Shown here: one piece after another, positions 1 through 8,191 of the stretch
Numbering within the stretch: the stretch's first letter is position 1
How the letters are laid out: each line of letters opens with the position of its first letter
Source of the DNA: JANQLU01 sp964434955
Lineage (GTDB): Bacteria > Planctomycetota > Planctomycetia > Pirellulales > Pirellulaceae
Length of the DNA: 27,870 nucleotides
Reading direction: 5' to 3'
Assembly (NCBI GenBank): GCA_964434955.1
Contig: CAYSXI010000052.1
Coordinates: forward strand, 1 to 27,870
Program-made: the position numbers and the translations under genes
The notes under the pieces: model-generated
Told to the model about the DNA's origin: nothing
The model's input: the letters and a program-made list of their open reading frames with translations, nothing else
The model's database searches: none

Positions 1-88
1 CTATCCAAAACTGTTTTGGCATTACCTCGTTCTATTGATTATCAGCTTCATCATTGTTGGCGCGATCGGATTGACTTCCGGACGAACC

Positions 89-832
89 ATGATGACCAAG
101 CTTTTGCTTTCGCTTGCCACCCCGGTTGGTTTGGTGTGGATTGGTTTGTTTCTCGCCGCCTATTCTCTGACCATTTGTCGAATCGGAATGGGTGCGATTG
201 TTTCCTGGTTGGCCTGGCTGGTTTTGACTTTGGCCGGTAACTCGTACGTTTCCAGTGCGTTCATTCAATCGCTTGAGCAACCCTACCTGGAACTCAAACC
301 TTTGGAAGAAGAGCCGTTTGACGTGATTGTCGTGCTCGGAGGAAGTACGACCACCTCGCCCAACGGCGAGCCTCAATTGGGGAAAAGCGGTGACCGAATC
401 ATGCTGGCCGCACGAATGATCAGGGCCAATAAAACACCTCAGGTCATTTGCACGGGAACCGAATGGCAGCCAAAGGTTGGAAATGATTTGGAAATCAGCG
501 AAGAGGCGAACCTGATTCTGAGTGAATTCGCCGGCGCTGATGTTGAGCTGATTCGACTGAAAGGCTCAAACACCAAAGAAGAAATGGAATCCTTGGCGAC
601 CTGGTTGGAAGAAAACCCGAAAACAAGAATTGGCCTGATCACGTCGGCCTGGCATTTGCCGCGCGCGATTCGATTGGCGGAAGCCAACGAAATCCAGGTC
701 GTTCCACTCCCAGCGGACTTCGAGACCACCCGTTTCCGCCCGCATCCCAATTTGCTGGTGCCTAGCTCGGGGCACATGGATAAGACCAGGCATGCAATTC
801 ACGAATACCTGGGTCGACTCGCCGGGCAATGA
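89..832 (+). CDS. ElyC/SanA/YdcF-family (DUF218) membrane protein
   Basis: The protein has two N-terminal hydrophobic segments (about residues 4-22 and 28-45 from this start), then a DUF218 domain that opens with DVIVVLGG and contains the SAWHLPRA motif (compare SASHLPRA in E. coli ElyC) near the C terminus. The whole layout matches E. coli ElyC, which is an inner-membrane protein linked to envelope polysaccharide metabolism; the precise reaction of the family is not settled. I chose the ATG at 89 because it places the first membrane helix as in ElyC. The frame is open to the left edge of the window and a TTG at 35 is also possible, so a longer protein cannot be excluded. The stop codon lies inside a 15-bp tandem repeat. 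It converges with the flavoprotein gene at 998. Family call is firm; start and substrate are uncertain. Confidence 0.85.
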   Translation: MMTKLLLSLATPVGLVWIGLFLAAYSLTICRIGMGAIVSWLAWLVLTLAGNSYVSSAFIQSLEQPYLELKPLEEEPFDVIVVLGGSTTTSPNGEPQLGKSGDRIMLAARMIRANKTPQVICTGTEWQPKVGNDLEISEEANLILSEFAGADVELIRLKGSNTKEEMESLATWLEENPKTRIGLITSAWHLPRAIRLAEANEIQVVPLPADFETTRFRPHPNLLVPSSGHMDKTRHAIHEYLGRLAGQ

Positions 833-867
833 CCTGTCGGGCAATGACATGCCGGGCAATGAACTCT
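823..867. repeat. Three-copy 15-bp tandem repeat across a stop codon
   Basis: Three units beginning CGGGCAATGA occupy 823-837, 838-852 and 853-867. The third unit diverges at its end. The first unit contains the TGA stop of the DUF218 gene. As the period is 15 bp, the same frame meets a TGA in every unit, so the stop is effectively triplicated. Confidence 0.8.
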
Positions 868-997
868 GGCCCATAGATTCCGGCCATTTAGACGGGCGCG
901 CGAGCGCGTCTCATCGCCTGTTCCTGGGATTACGTCGCGCCAAAAGCACGGCCTGCTTTATCCATAACAGGGTCGACAAGTCATTGGAAAACGATGG

Positions 998-2245
998 CTA
1001 GTCGTTAACGGCTTCTTTTTTCGAGTTTTCGATCCACGGATCCATGTCTTCAAAAATCCGACCGGGGTCGCCATCAAAAACACGCCCAATCAATAGATTG
1101 GTCAGATTGGATTTGTGCTCTGGATGGGATTTCATGAAACTGCCAAAGCTGAATTCTTTCGTGTAGAACGCGTGAACCAGCTTGCGAATATGCCCAATCG
1201 CTTCGTCAAACTCATAAGTCCACATGCTCAAGTTTTCAGCGCTCAAGTCATTGCGGCGAAGTCCATTGCAGATGGCGTCGGCGGCCATCTCACCCGATTT
1301 CATCGCCAGGAAAACACCCGAAGAATAAATGGGATCGATGAACCCGTAAGCATCTCCCACCAAAAGCCATCCATCGCCCGCATGTTGTGTCGTCGTGTAG
1401 GAAAATTCCTTGGCTACATGCAGTCGATCGACCTGTTCGGCGCCGCCAATGCGTCGTTTCACGCCCGGGCAATTGTCAAGCTCTTCCGCAAATGTCTGAT
1501 CGGGCTTTCCACGGTTCTTCAGCAGATATTCGTTGTCTCCCACCACGCCAACGCTGACGGTGTCATTCATCAATGGAATGTACCAGAACCAGGCATCCTT
1601 CGATTCGGTCTGAAGAATGCAGGTGACTTCCGGGGTGATTCCGCCGTTACGCTTCGCGCCTTTGTAATAAGTCCAGATCGCCGATTTCTTCAGGTCGGGA
1701 TTGACGACCTTCAAGCCGAGCCGATTCGCGATAAAGGACTGTTGTCCGGTCGCGTCAACCACGCACTGGGCTGAAACGCTTTGTTCTTTGCCGTTGCTCC
1801 CGACCAACGTCAAATTATGCGGAGGGTTTTCCTTGATCTGAATGTCGGAAACCCGCGTCTGATCGTAACAGTGAGCGCCACGTTTTTCGGCGGTGTCCCA
1901 CAACAGTTTGTCAAAATCTTTCCGCTCGACATGCCAGGTCACGGAGCAATCCCGATCATCATGTTCTTCGAAGATGAAGGGGGCGGATTCCTTGTCGTTG
2001 TGATTGACGAACTGGACACCGTTTTTCCGAACGAAACCAATTCGTTTCAGGTCTTCAAGAATTCCCAATCGCTCGAAGGTCCAAAAGGATTCGGGCATCA
2101 GCGATTCACCCACGTGAAAACGAGGCAGTTGGTCTCGCTCGACAAGCAAAGTCCGGAATCCCTGTTCCGCAACCAGGGCAGCGGTTGTGCAACCGGCGGG
2201 GCCCGCCCCGATCACGACGCAGTCGTAAAAATTGGAAGCTATCAT
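998..2245 (-). CDS. FAD-dependent oxidoreductase, flavin-dependent halogenase-like
   Basis: This is a 415-residue soluble flavoprotein. The Rossmann motif GAGPAG is at residues 13-18, followed by PRFHVGES (41-48), the sequence typical of the tryptophan-halogenase/geranylgeranyl-reductase superfamily. A lysine in FVRKNG (K74) sits where halogenases carry their catalytic lysine, and WFWYIP (219-224) fits the WxWxIP halogenase signature. DATGQQS and VGDAYGFIDP are the later FAD-contact motifs. Known members halogenate indoles or phenols using FADH2 from a partner reductase, but many planctomycete homologues are annotated only as NAD(P)/FAD-dependent oxidoreductases. No flavin reductase or biosynthetic cluster is nearby, so the substrate cannot be named. 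Start ATG at 2245; no strong ribosome site is visible. Superfamily is firm, halogenase activity is inference. Confidence 0.85.
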   Translation of the reverse strand: MIASNFYDCVVIGAGPAGCTTAALVAEQGFRTLLVERDQLPRFHVGESLMPESFWTFERLGILEDLKRIGFVRKNGVQFVNHNDKESAPFIFEEHDDRDCSVTWHVERKDFDKLLWDTAEKRGAHCYDQTRVSDIQIKENPPHNLTLVGSNGKEQSVSAQCVVDATGQQSFIANRLGLKVVNPDLKKSAIWTYYKGAKRNGGITPEVTCILQTESKDAWFWYIPLMNDTVSVGVVGDNEYLLKNRGKPDQTFAEELDNCPGVKRRIGGAEQVDRLHVAKEFSYTTTQHAGDGWLLVGDAYGFIDPIYSSGVFLAMKSGEMAADAICNGLRRNDLSAENLSMWTYEFDEAIGHIRKLVHAFYTKEFSFGSFMKSHPEHKSNLTNLLIGRVFDGDPGRIFEDMDPWIENSKKEAVND

Positions 2246-2756
2246 TGATTCATATACCGTTAGTTGTGGCCGACATGATGATTTCGCAGGCGATGCTAAA
2301 TTGGACGCAAGAACAATTTGCCCGCGTCAAAAATGAACGTAGCAATTTGACGCGACAGGTGCCTGAAAACGTGCACGTGCTGATTTGATTTCACTTCGAC
2401 GAACGTGCCGTATCAACTCAATTTATCAGCTGAAAGTCGGAATTTGCAGGCCAAATCCGACCGTTCAAATTGTTCTGTGAAATCGGTACCGTTCGCCCGA
2501 TTTAACCGTGATCTTCGGGTGCTCAAAACAGTATCCTTTAGATCGGATCCGGAATTCGGTGCTTTTTTGAGAAGCGGCCGAAATTGGACTGATTGCCGCA
2601 GATTTATTGAAGAATTTTGCAATTCGAAAACGTCAAAATCGGTCAGACCCTAGTACCAGAAAATTTATTGGCGAAAATAGAAATTAGCTCAATTCGTTCA
2701 AACCCAGATCCGGTTCCAAAATGGGCCGGTAATTCTATCTACACCCAAAGTGATTT
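2246..2756. other. 511-bp divergent intergenic region
   Basis: This stretch separates two divergently transcribed genes and should hold both promoters. I see no convincing gene. A short reading frame at 2405-2653 starts with GTG, lacks a ribosome site and has no recognisable content. The only clear structure is a 10-bp palindrome, ACGTGCACGT, at 2369-2378. The last 100 bases before the peptidase gene are AT-rich. Confidence 0.6.
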
Positions 2757-5700
2757 ATGAAAACCAAATCTCGTGTTTCCTTGCTCTTGATGGGTTTCCT
2801 GACGGCCGTCGCCGCTGTTGAGATCTCGGCGATTGGGCAGGAGACGGCCACCGAAAACCTGACGACCGGTTTCCTGGCAAATGCCCGCCAATTCACATTT
2901 GAAGGCAGACGGACCGGCGAAGGCTATTACAGCGCCGACGGAACCAAGATCGTTTTTCAAAGTGAGCGAACCGAAGGCAATCCTTTCTATCAAATCTACG
3001 TCCTGGATTTGGAAACAGGCGATTCTCTTCGCGTCTCGCCCGGACATGGAAAGACGACGTGCGCCTGGATTCACCCGGAGAACAATAAAGTCCTTTTCTC
3101 GTCCACGCATGATGACCCCGATGCGAAGAAAAAACAGGTCGAAGAAATCAAAATGCGCGAGTCCGGCCAGGAACGTCGATACTCGTGGGACTACGATGAG
3201 CATTTTGAGGTCTACGAGTATGACATCCAATCAAAGTCATACAAAAATCTGACACAGACCAAGGGCTACGACGCGGAAGGGTCCTATTCGCCCGATGGAA
3301 AGTTGATCGCTTTTGCTTCCAACCGCCTCGCTTACAGCAAGGAAATGAGTGAGAAGCAAAAGGAAAAGTTCAAGTATGACAAAGCCTACATGATGGATTT
3401 GTTCATCATGAATCGTGACGGTTCGGGATTGAAACAACTCACGACCGCAGACGGCTACGATGGAGGCCCATTTTTCTCACCGGACGGCAAGCGGATTTGT
3501 TGGCGGCATTTTTCCGAGGATGGGCTCCGCGCAGAAATTTGGACCATGAATATCGATGGCTCCGACAAGAAGCAGCTCACAAAACTTGGGCACATGAGTT
3601 GGGCTCCTTTTTATCATCCTTCCGGCAAATACCTGATCTTTAATACCAACAAGCACGGGTTTGAGAATTTCGAGCTTTACGTTGTCGACACGGATGGATC
3701 GGTGCCTCCGATTCGCGTGACAAACGCCAAAGGGTTCGACGGCTTGGCCTCATTTACGCCCGATGGCAAGCAAATCACCTGGACGTCCAATCGAAACAAG
3801 AAGCAGTCGCAGCTCTTCGTTGCTGATTGGAATCACGAAGCGATTCTCAAGGCCATCGGGGAATCGAAGGTCGAGCAGGAAAAAGAAAAGAAGAAAAAGG
3901 TGGTCGCGACTTCGGCTGATTTTCGACCGGAAGATGTATTGCGGCATGTGCAAAAGCTTTGTGCACCAGAAATGGAAGGCCGCATGACGGGCAGTCGCGG
4001 CGAGAAGTTGGCAACCGAATACGTGGCCGCCTATCTCGATTCCCTTGGGTTCCTGCCGGCAGGTGACCTGGATCAATCCAAGAAGGCAACTTTCTTTCAG
4101 GCGTTTCCATTTCCTTCGGGAACCGTTTACGGAAAATCCAATCAGCTTACCGACGGAAGCAACGCTTATGCTTTGGACAAAAACTGGCGCCCTTTGACTT
4201 TTTCCGGAACCGGGAAGTTTGACGAGGCCCCCATCGTTTTTGCCGGCTATGGAATTTCGGCGCCCAAGTCCGAAAAGTTTGAAGAATATGATTCCTATGT
4301 GCACCTCGACGTCAAAGACAAATGGGTGATGGTCTTCCGGTACATGCCTGAGGATATCAGCCCCGAACAACGTCAGCATCTTCAATACCACTCGACTCTT
4401 CGTCGAAAAGCCCGGTTGGCGCGCGACAAAGGTGCTCGCGGAATCATCTTTGTGAGCGGACCCACATCGAATGTTCGTCAGCAGTTGATTCCGTTGACCG
4501 GAGGTTCAACACGAGATGAAACCAGTATTGGGGTACTTAGCGTTACCGATGAAGTCGCCGCGAATTGGTTGGGCTCCGAAGGCAAGAGTCTTGCAGAGCT
4601 GCAAAAGAAACTCGACACGGGTGCCCAGATGATGGGAGTACAACTTCCGAAAATCAAATTGAAGGCAAATGTCGATGTCATTCAAAAGCGGGGCGTGGGC
4701 CGAAATGTCATCGCGAGACTGCAAGCTGGCGACAAGCCCTCGAAGCAGGTCATCGTGATCGGCGCACACATCGATCATCTGGGTCGCGGTCTTGCTGCTT
4801 CGTCGTTGGCGAAGGAGAACGAGCAAGGGCAAATTCACCAGGGTGCTGACGACAACGCTTCCGGGGTCGCAGCGATGCTTGAAGTCGCAGAATACCTGGC
4901 CGATCAAAAGCGAAAAGGAACCCTTCCATTCAATCGCGATGTTGTGATTGCTGCATGGTCGGGTGAAGAACTAAATCTCTACGGCTCGAAACATTACGTC
5001 GCCAATCTGCAGAAGAAATTGACTTCGATGGGACACGGGATGGGGCATGGTACTGGGCACGGAACAGGACATGGATCCGGGCACGGTTCTGGACAAGGAA
5101 AAAGTGGACACGGAAAAAGTGGACAGGGGAAATCGGCTCACGGGTCAGCCGGACATGGCGTGAAAGGCCATACGCCCAAGGGGCATGCGAAAGGTGCCAA
5201 GCAAGAGAAAGTGAAAGGACACGGCAAACAGGACCCGCACAATCCCCATTCGGTCTCACCGAAAAACCCTCACGCGGTCCCACCAAAAACCAAAAACCCG
5301 CACGCGGCCAATCCTCACGCGCAGGACCCTCATGCGGCAAATCCTCATTCTGAGAAACCGGGGGCGCCCAATCCGCACGCGGTTCCGACGATGAAACCGA
5401 CCATCTACCCCTACGTGGCTGCCTACGTCAACTTGGACATGGTTGGGCGTTATGACAAAGCCTTGATTCTGCAAGGTCTTGGTTCGTCGAAGTACTGGCG
5501 CGGCGTCATTGAGCGACGCAACGTGGTCGTTCGATTGAATTTGAAACTCAGTGATGACACCAATCTGCCTACCGATGCTCGGGAGTTTTATGGTGCTGGC
5601 GTTCCAATCCTTGCTGCGTTCACGGGGTCGCATTCCGACTATCACTCCCCGCGAGACACGCCGGAGAAATTGAATTACGACAAAACCAGTGACATTGCGA

Positions 5701-6062
5701 AGTTGATCGGTTTGATTGCTCGCGACTTGGTGAGTCGCGAGAAGGCGCCTGTGTACCAGGAATACAAAGGCGAAGTTCGAATGGTTCGTGGCGGAATGCG
5801 AGCAACGCTTGGTACCGTGCCCGACTATTCTGATAGTGTTAAAGGTGTTTTGATTGGGAGTGCCCGAAAGGGAACGCCCGCGGAGAAAGTCGGCATCAAG
5901 GGCGGCGATGTGGTCGTCGAGCTGGCTGGAAAGAAAGTTGAAAACATTTACGACTACACGGACGCCATCAACGCATTGAAAGTGGGGCAGAAGACCAAGA
6001 TCGTCGTGGTTCGCGATGGCAAACGATTGACCTTTGAGATCACTCCGGTTTCTCGCGACTAG
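2757..6062 (+). CDS. Secreted TolB-propeller / PA / M28 metallopeptidase / PDZ protein
   Basis: An 1101-residue exported protein. Residues 1-28 form a signal peptide (MKTK, then a hydrophobic stretch). Residues about 38-370 contain repeated PDG-type TolB/PD40 propeller blades. A linker is followed by an M28 domain from about 395, interrupted by a PA-like domain (about 480-640). All five expected zinc ligands and the catalytic glutamate are visible: H671 (GAHIDH), D699 (GADDNASG), E737/E738 (SGEE), D894 (NLDMVGR) and H963 (SDYHSP). This suggests an active di-zinc amino- or carboxypeptidase. Between E738 and D894 lies a His/Gly then Asn-Pro-His-rich insertion (about 758-880, 19 histidines). Residues about 1005-1098 form a PDZ domain. 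It probably works in the periplasm or at the cell surface on peptides. It is monocistronic, with its own terminator at 6101-6125. Substrate unknown. Confidence 0.92.
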   Translation: MKTKSRVSLLLMGFLTAVAAVEISAIGQETATENLTTGFLANARQFTFEGRRTGEGYYSADGTKIVFQSERTEGNPFYQIYVLDLETGDSLRVSPGHGKTTCAWIHPENNKVLFSSTHDDPDAKKKQVEEIKMRESGQERRYSWDYDEHFEVYEYDIQSKSYKNLTQTKGYDAEGSYSPDGKLIAFASNRLAYSKEMSEKQKEKFKYDKAYMMDLFIMNRDGSGLKQLTTADGYDGGPFFSPDGKRICWRHFSEDGLRAEIWTMNIDGSDKKQLTKLGHMSWAPFYHPSGKYLIFNTNKHGFENFELYVVDTDGSVPPIRVTNAKGFDGLASFTPDGKQITWTSNRNKKQSQLFVADWNHEAILKAIGESKVEQEKEKKKKVVATSADFRPEDVLRHVQKLCAPEMEGRMTGSRGEKLATEYVAAYLDSLGFLPAGDLDQSKKATFFQAFPFPSGTVYGKSNQLTDGSNAYALDKNWRPLTFSGTGKFDEAPIVFAGYGISAPKSEKFEEYDSYVHLDVKDKWVMVFRYMPEDISPEQRQHLQYHSTLRRKARLARDKGARGIIFVSGPTSNVRQQLIPLTGGSTRDETSIGVLSVTDEVAANWLGSEGKSLAELQKKLDTGAQMMGVQLPKIKLKANVDVIQKRGVGRNVIARLQAGDKPSKQVIVIGAHIDHLGRGLAASSLAKENEQGQIHQGADDNASGVAAMLEVAEYLADQKRKGTLPFNRDVVIAAWSGEELNLYGSKHYVANLQKKLTSMGHGMGHGTGHGTGHGSGHGSGQGKSGHGKSGQGKSAHGSAGHGVKGHTPKGHAKGAKQEKVKGHGKQDPHNPHSVSPKNPHAVPPKTKNPHAANPHAQDPHAANPHSEKPGAPNPHAVPTMKPTIYPYVAAYVNLDMVGRYDKALILQGLGSSKYWRGVIERRNVVVRLNLKLSDDTNLPTDAREFYGAGVPILAAFTGSHSDYHSPRDTPEKLNYDKTSDIAKLIGLIARDLVSREKAPVYQEYKGEVRMVRGGMRATLGTVPDYSDSVKGVLIGSARKGTPAEKVGIKGGDVVVELAGKKVENIYDYTDAINALKVGQKTKIVVVRDGKRLTFEITPVSRD
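5028..5397 (+). repeat. Repeat-coded His-rich insertion within the M28 domain
   Basis: The DNA encodes first a run of GHG/GHGT/GHGS units (5031 to about 5100), then Lys-Ser-Gly-His units, then NPHA/DPHA units to about 5395. The reading frame is intact. The imperfect codon repeats suggest expansion by slippage or unequal exchange. Histidine clusters of this kind commonly bind Zn, Ni or Cu, but binding here is inferred. Confidence 0.85.
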
Positions 6063-6100
6063 TCTTGGGATTTCGATCTACGCAAACTAACGTTGCAACC

Positions 6101-6130
6101 AAAAGCTGCCTTCGAGGCAGCTTTTTTATT
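6101..6130 (+). terminator. Rho-independent terminator of the peptidase gene
   Basis: A perfect 10-bp stem, AAAAGCTGCC (6101-6110) with GGCAGCTTTT (6116-6125), encloses the loop TTCGA and runs into a T-rich tail. It lies 38 bp after the peptidase stop codon. Confidence 0.9.
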
Positions 6131-6470
6131 GCCTGGACCGATGGGGCCGTGGCGATTGTCACGCGCGAATGGGTGACCGAAGCGTGGCGGCTGCGCTGGA
6201 CGCACGTCCACCCAGTCGCGTTCGCGACGGCGAAAGGGCAGCGGGCATCCGCGAATTGAATCAAGCTCCGCCGATTGCGGCTTTCTTTCAAGCGATGGAT
6301 GCTCCCTCGCAATCGACGTTTCCTTGCCATAGAGGTTTCCTTGCCATAAAAGCTTCCATGCATCGGACGTTGCCAGATTCTTGATTGGCGGTTGGATCGC
6401 TACCCTGACGATTCAAAACCGATTTGATAAATTAATCGTTTCCAAAAATGTTAGGCGAGACCCCGGACTC
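6131..6470. other. Intergenic region before the aminotransferase
   Basis: No supported gene is seen between the terminator and the aminotransferase start. Two features stand out: a 14-bp direct repeat GTTTCCTTGCCATA (6318-6331 and 6335-6348), and a 37-bp segment (6412-6448) whose translation resembles part of the small protein encoded at 7886-8191. The aminotransferase promoter should lie here. Confidence 0.5.
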
Positions 6471-7658
6471 ATGTTTCTGCAGACTTTTCCCCCGATGGGC
6501 GTCTATGAGACGCTGTTCAAATTCCAGGACGCGACAGGCAATTACATGGGCGATCCGGGGACCCATCCCTGGGCTCAAGGATTTCCGCTGACAACCCAAC
6601 TCCCCGACGGTCCCGCGCTTCCCCATTCCGTCGATTTCGAGTCGGCGGATCTTAAGTACCCGCAGGCGGCAGGTGTCGAGCCACTTCGCCAGGCGATCGC
6701 GGATTACTATCGGCACTTTTACGACGCCAATATCACCAGTGAAAACGTGGCGGTTTTTGCCGGCGGTCGACCGGGAATTTTCGCAACCCTTTTGTTTCTT
6801 CAGCCCGATATCGAGGTCTTGATTGAGGAAACCGAATACACGCCTTATTACGACAAACTGAAGTTGCTGAACCGTGCCCACCACCTGGTGCCCAGCAATC
6901 CCGAAAATCAATTCCGTCCGACGCTTGATGACTATCGCGATGCACGCGGGAAAGCGGCCGACAGAACCTTGTTGATTCGAAGCAATCCCTGCAACCCAAC
7001 GGGTGTGACATGGAATGGCGATCAGCTAAAAGACCTGGTGGACTTTGCCTGCGAGCCGGGCCATGGTGGCATCATTGATGAAGCCTATGAGTTCTTCAAT
7101 GCCGATGGTCCAGATAGCGCGCTTCGTTACGTCGATGACATCGAAAAGACCGATCTGTTTGTGATTGGGGCGGCAACGAAAGGCTTGCAGGTTCCCGGAA
7201 TGCGGACCGGTTGGGTGGTTGCGGCCAAAGAGCATATCGAGATCTTTCGCAACTTTTCATCCATCGCGATGGGCGGTGTGTCCCGGCCTTCGCAAATCTA
7301 TGTGACCGACTTGCTGGAGTTGGCTCGGGTCGAACAGGCTCGAAACGCGGTCGTCAACTTCTACAATCAACAACGCGAACGTTATCAGGAATCACTGGCA
7401 GATTGCGGGATCGAGTTGTTTACTGGTTCGGGAGGGTTCTACCACTGGGGCCGGTTGCCGAACGGGCTTACAGCCGACGAATTCAATGAACGCTTGTTCA
7501 AGCACCAGGCGGCGATTCTTCCCGGGACGTTGTGCGACATGGGACGCAAAGGGGCAGCAGGCGTGCATGCCAATTTCATTCGATTCTCATTTGGGCCAAT
7601 CACCGCGGAGTCGTTTGAACAAAATATGGAAATCATTCGAGGCTGTTTGTCCGTATAA
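6471..7658 (+). CDS. Class I/II PLP-dependent aminotransferase
   Basis: From the ATG at 6471 the product has 395 residues and shows the fold-type I aminotransferase signature throughout. SNPCNPTG (171-178) contains the cofactor-contact asparagine. IIDEAYEFF carries the Asp and Tyr that contact the pyridine ring. ATKGLQVPGMRTGW holds the Schiff-base lysine K237. RFSFGP near the end supplies the carboxylate-binding arginine. The family transfers amino groups between an amino acid and a 2-oxo acid; the exact substrate cannot be read from the sequence. The frame is open upstream to a TTG at 6381, but AGGCGA about 10 bases before the ATG and the usual family length favour 6471. The gene ends in a tandem repeat and terminator and appears monocistronic. 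Confidence 0.93.
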   Translation: MFLQTFPPMGVYETLFKFQDATGNYMGDPGTHPWAQGFPLTTQLPDGPALPHSVDFESADLKYPQAAGVEPLRQAIADYYRHFYDANITSENVAVFAGGRPGIFATLLFLQPDIEVLIEETEYTPYYDKLKLLNRAHHLVPSNPENQFRPTLDDYRDARGKAADRTLLIRSNPCNPTGVTWNGDQLKDLVDFACEPGHGGIIDEAYEFFNADGPDSALRYVDDIEKTDLFVIGAATKGLQVPGMRTGWVVAAKEHIEIFRNFSSIAMGGVSRPSQIYVTDLLELARVEQARNAVVNFYNQQRERYQESLADCGIELFTGSGGFYHWGRLPNGLTADEFNERLFKHQAAILPGTLCDMGRKGAAGVHANFIRFSFGPITAESFEQNMEIIRGCLSV

Positions 7659-7719
7659 GCCGGTACGATCCCTCCGTCTTTGATTTCACTTTGAACTTAC
7701 AATTCGCCGTCAAAAACGA

Positions 7720-7804
7720 GACTCTAGCGCAAAAAAGACGCTAGCGCAAAATAGACTCTAGCGCAAAATAGACTCTAGCGCAAAATAGACTCTAGCGCAA
7801 AAAA
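7720..7804. repeat. Five-copy 17-bp tandem repeat
   Basis: Five consecutive 17-bp units of the form GACTCTAGCGCAAAATA start at 7720, 7737, 7754, 7771 and 7788. Copies 3 and 4 are identical. Copy 2 has GACGC for GACTC, and copies 1 and 5 end in A-runs. The array lies 61 bp after the aminotransferase stop and merges directly into the terminator hairpin. Confidence 0.95.
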
Positions 7805-7831
7805 AAGAGCAGCCTTTCGGGCTGCTCTTTT
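7803..7831. terminator. Bidirectional rho-independent terminator
   Basis: A perfect 12-bp stem pairs AAAAGAGCAGCC (7803-7814) with GGCTGCTCTTTT (7820-7831) around the loop TTTCG. The plus strand ends in four T residues. On the minus strand the hairpin is followed by eight T residues, so it can serve both the aminotransferase and the convergent small gene at 7886. Confidence 0.9.
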
Positions 7832-7885
7832 CGATTGCAATTTGGATTTTCGTCTTTGGCTAGAAAGAATAATGATACCGTCTGA

Positions 7886-8191
7886 TTAGTAATCCAAAAC
7901 TGCATTCAAGCGAATCGTCTCGCGAAACGCGGGTCGGGAAAGGCTGAGGATCAGCTTTCCGTCATGTTCTTGGTATTCAGCAAAGAATACCTGGGATCGA
8001 GATTCGAGAATCGCGCTCTTTGATGTCGCTTGATTCACATTAAACTCGATTCCTGCCGGCTCAATCGCAAGTCGGTTTTTGGAAACAATCAGTTTCTCAA
8101 ATCCCTCATTGTTCTGAACCGTTTCGGAATTCACCTGAACCGAATCAATCGTCCAGGATCCCTCCAGGCCAGTCATAACAAGTCCAACCAT
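7886..8191 (-). CDS. Small uncharacterised protein, lipocalin-like/TIGR03067-like
   Basis: The product has 101 residues from the ATG at 8191, which is preceded by GGAG at a spacing of about seven bases; a TTG two codons earlier is less likely. It opens with LEGSW and continues as alternating short beta-like stretches with an Asn-Ser pair after the first strand. This pattern recalls the TIGR03067 and lipocalin-like small beta-barrel domains that are abundant in planctomycetes. No signal peptide, catalytic motif or cysteine is visible. It stands alone, ending near the bidirectional terminator. The family resemblance is a weak pattern match; function is unknown. A stretch of nine residues (FEKLIVSKN) recurs in translation upstream of the aminotransferase gene. 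Confidence 0.6.
   Translation of the reverse strand: MVGLVMTGLEGSWTIDSVQVNSETVQNNEGFEKLIVSKNRLAIEPAGIEFNVNQATSKSAILESRSQVFFAEYQEHDGKLILSLSRPAFRETIRLNAVLDY

Noticed and set aside
885..925. GC-rich hairpin near 890-910 as a terminator between convergent genes
   Set aside because: The stem is bulged and no T-tract follows on either strand.
2405..2653. 82-residue frame in the 2246-2756 intergenic region
   Set aside because: It starts with GTG, has no ribosome site and shows no domain-like pattern.
4930..5340. Antisense frame through the His-rich insertion
   Set aside because: It is a by-product of the codon repeats on the opposite strand.
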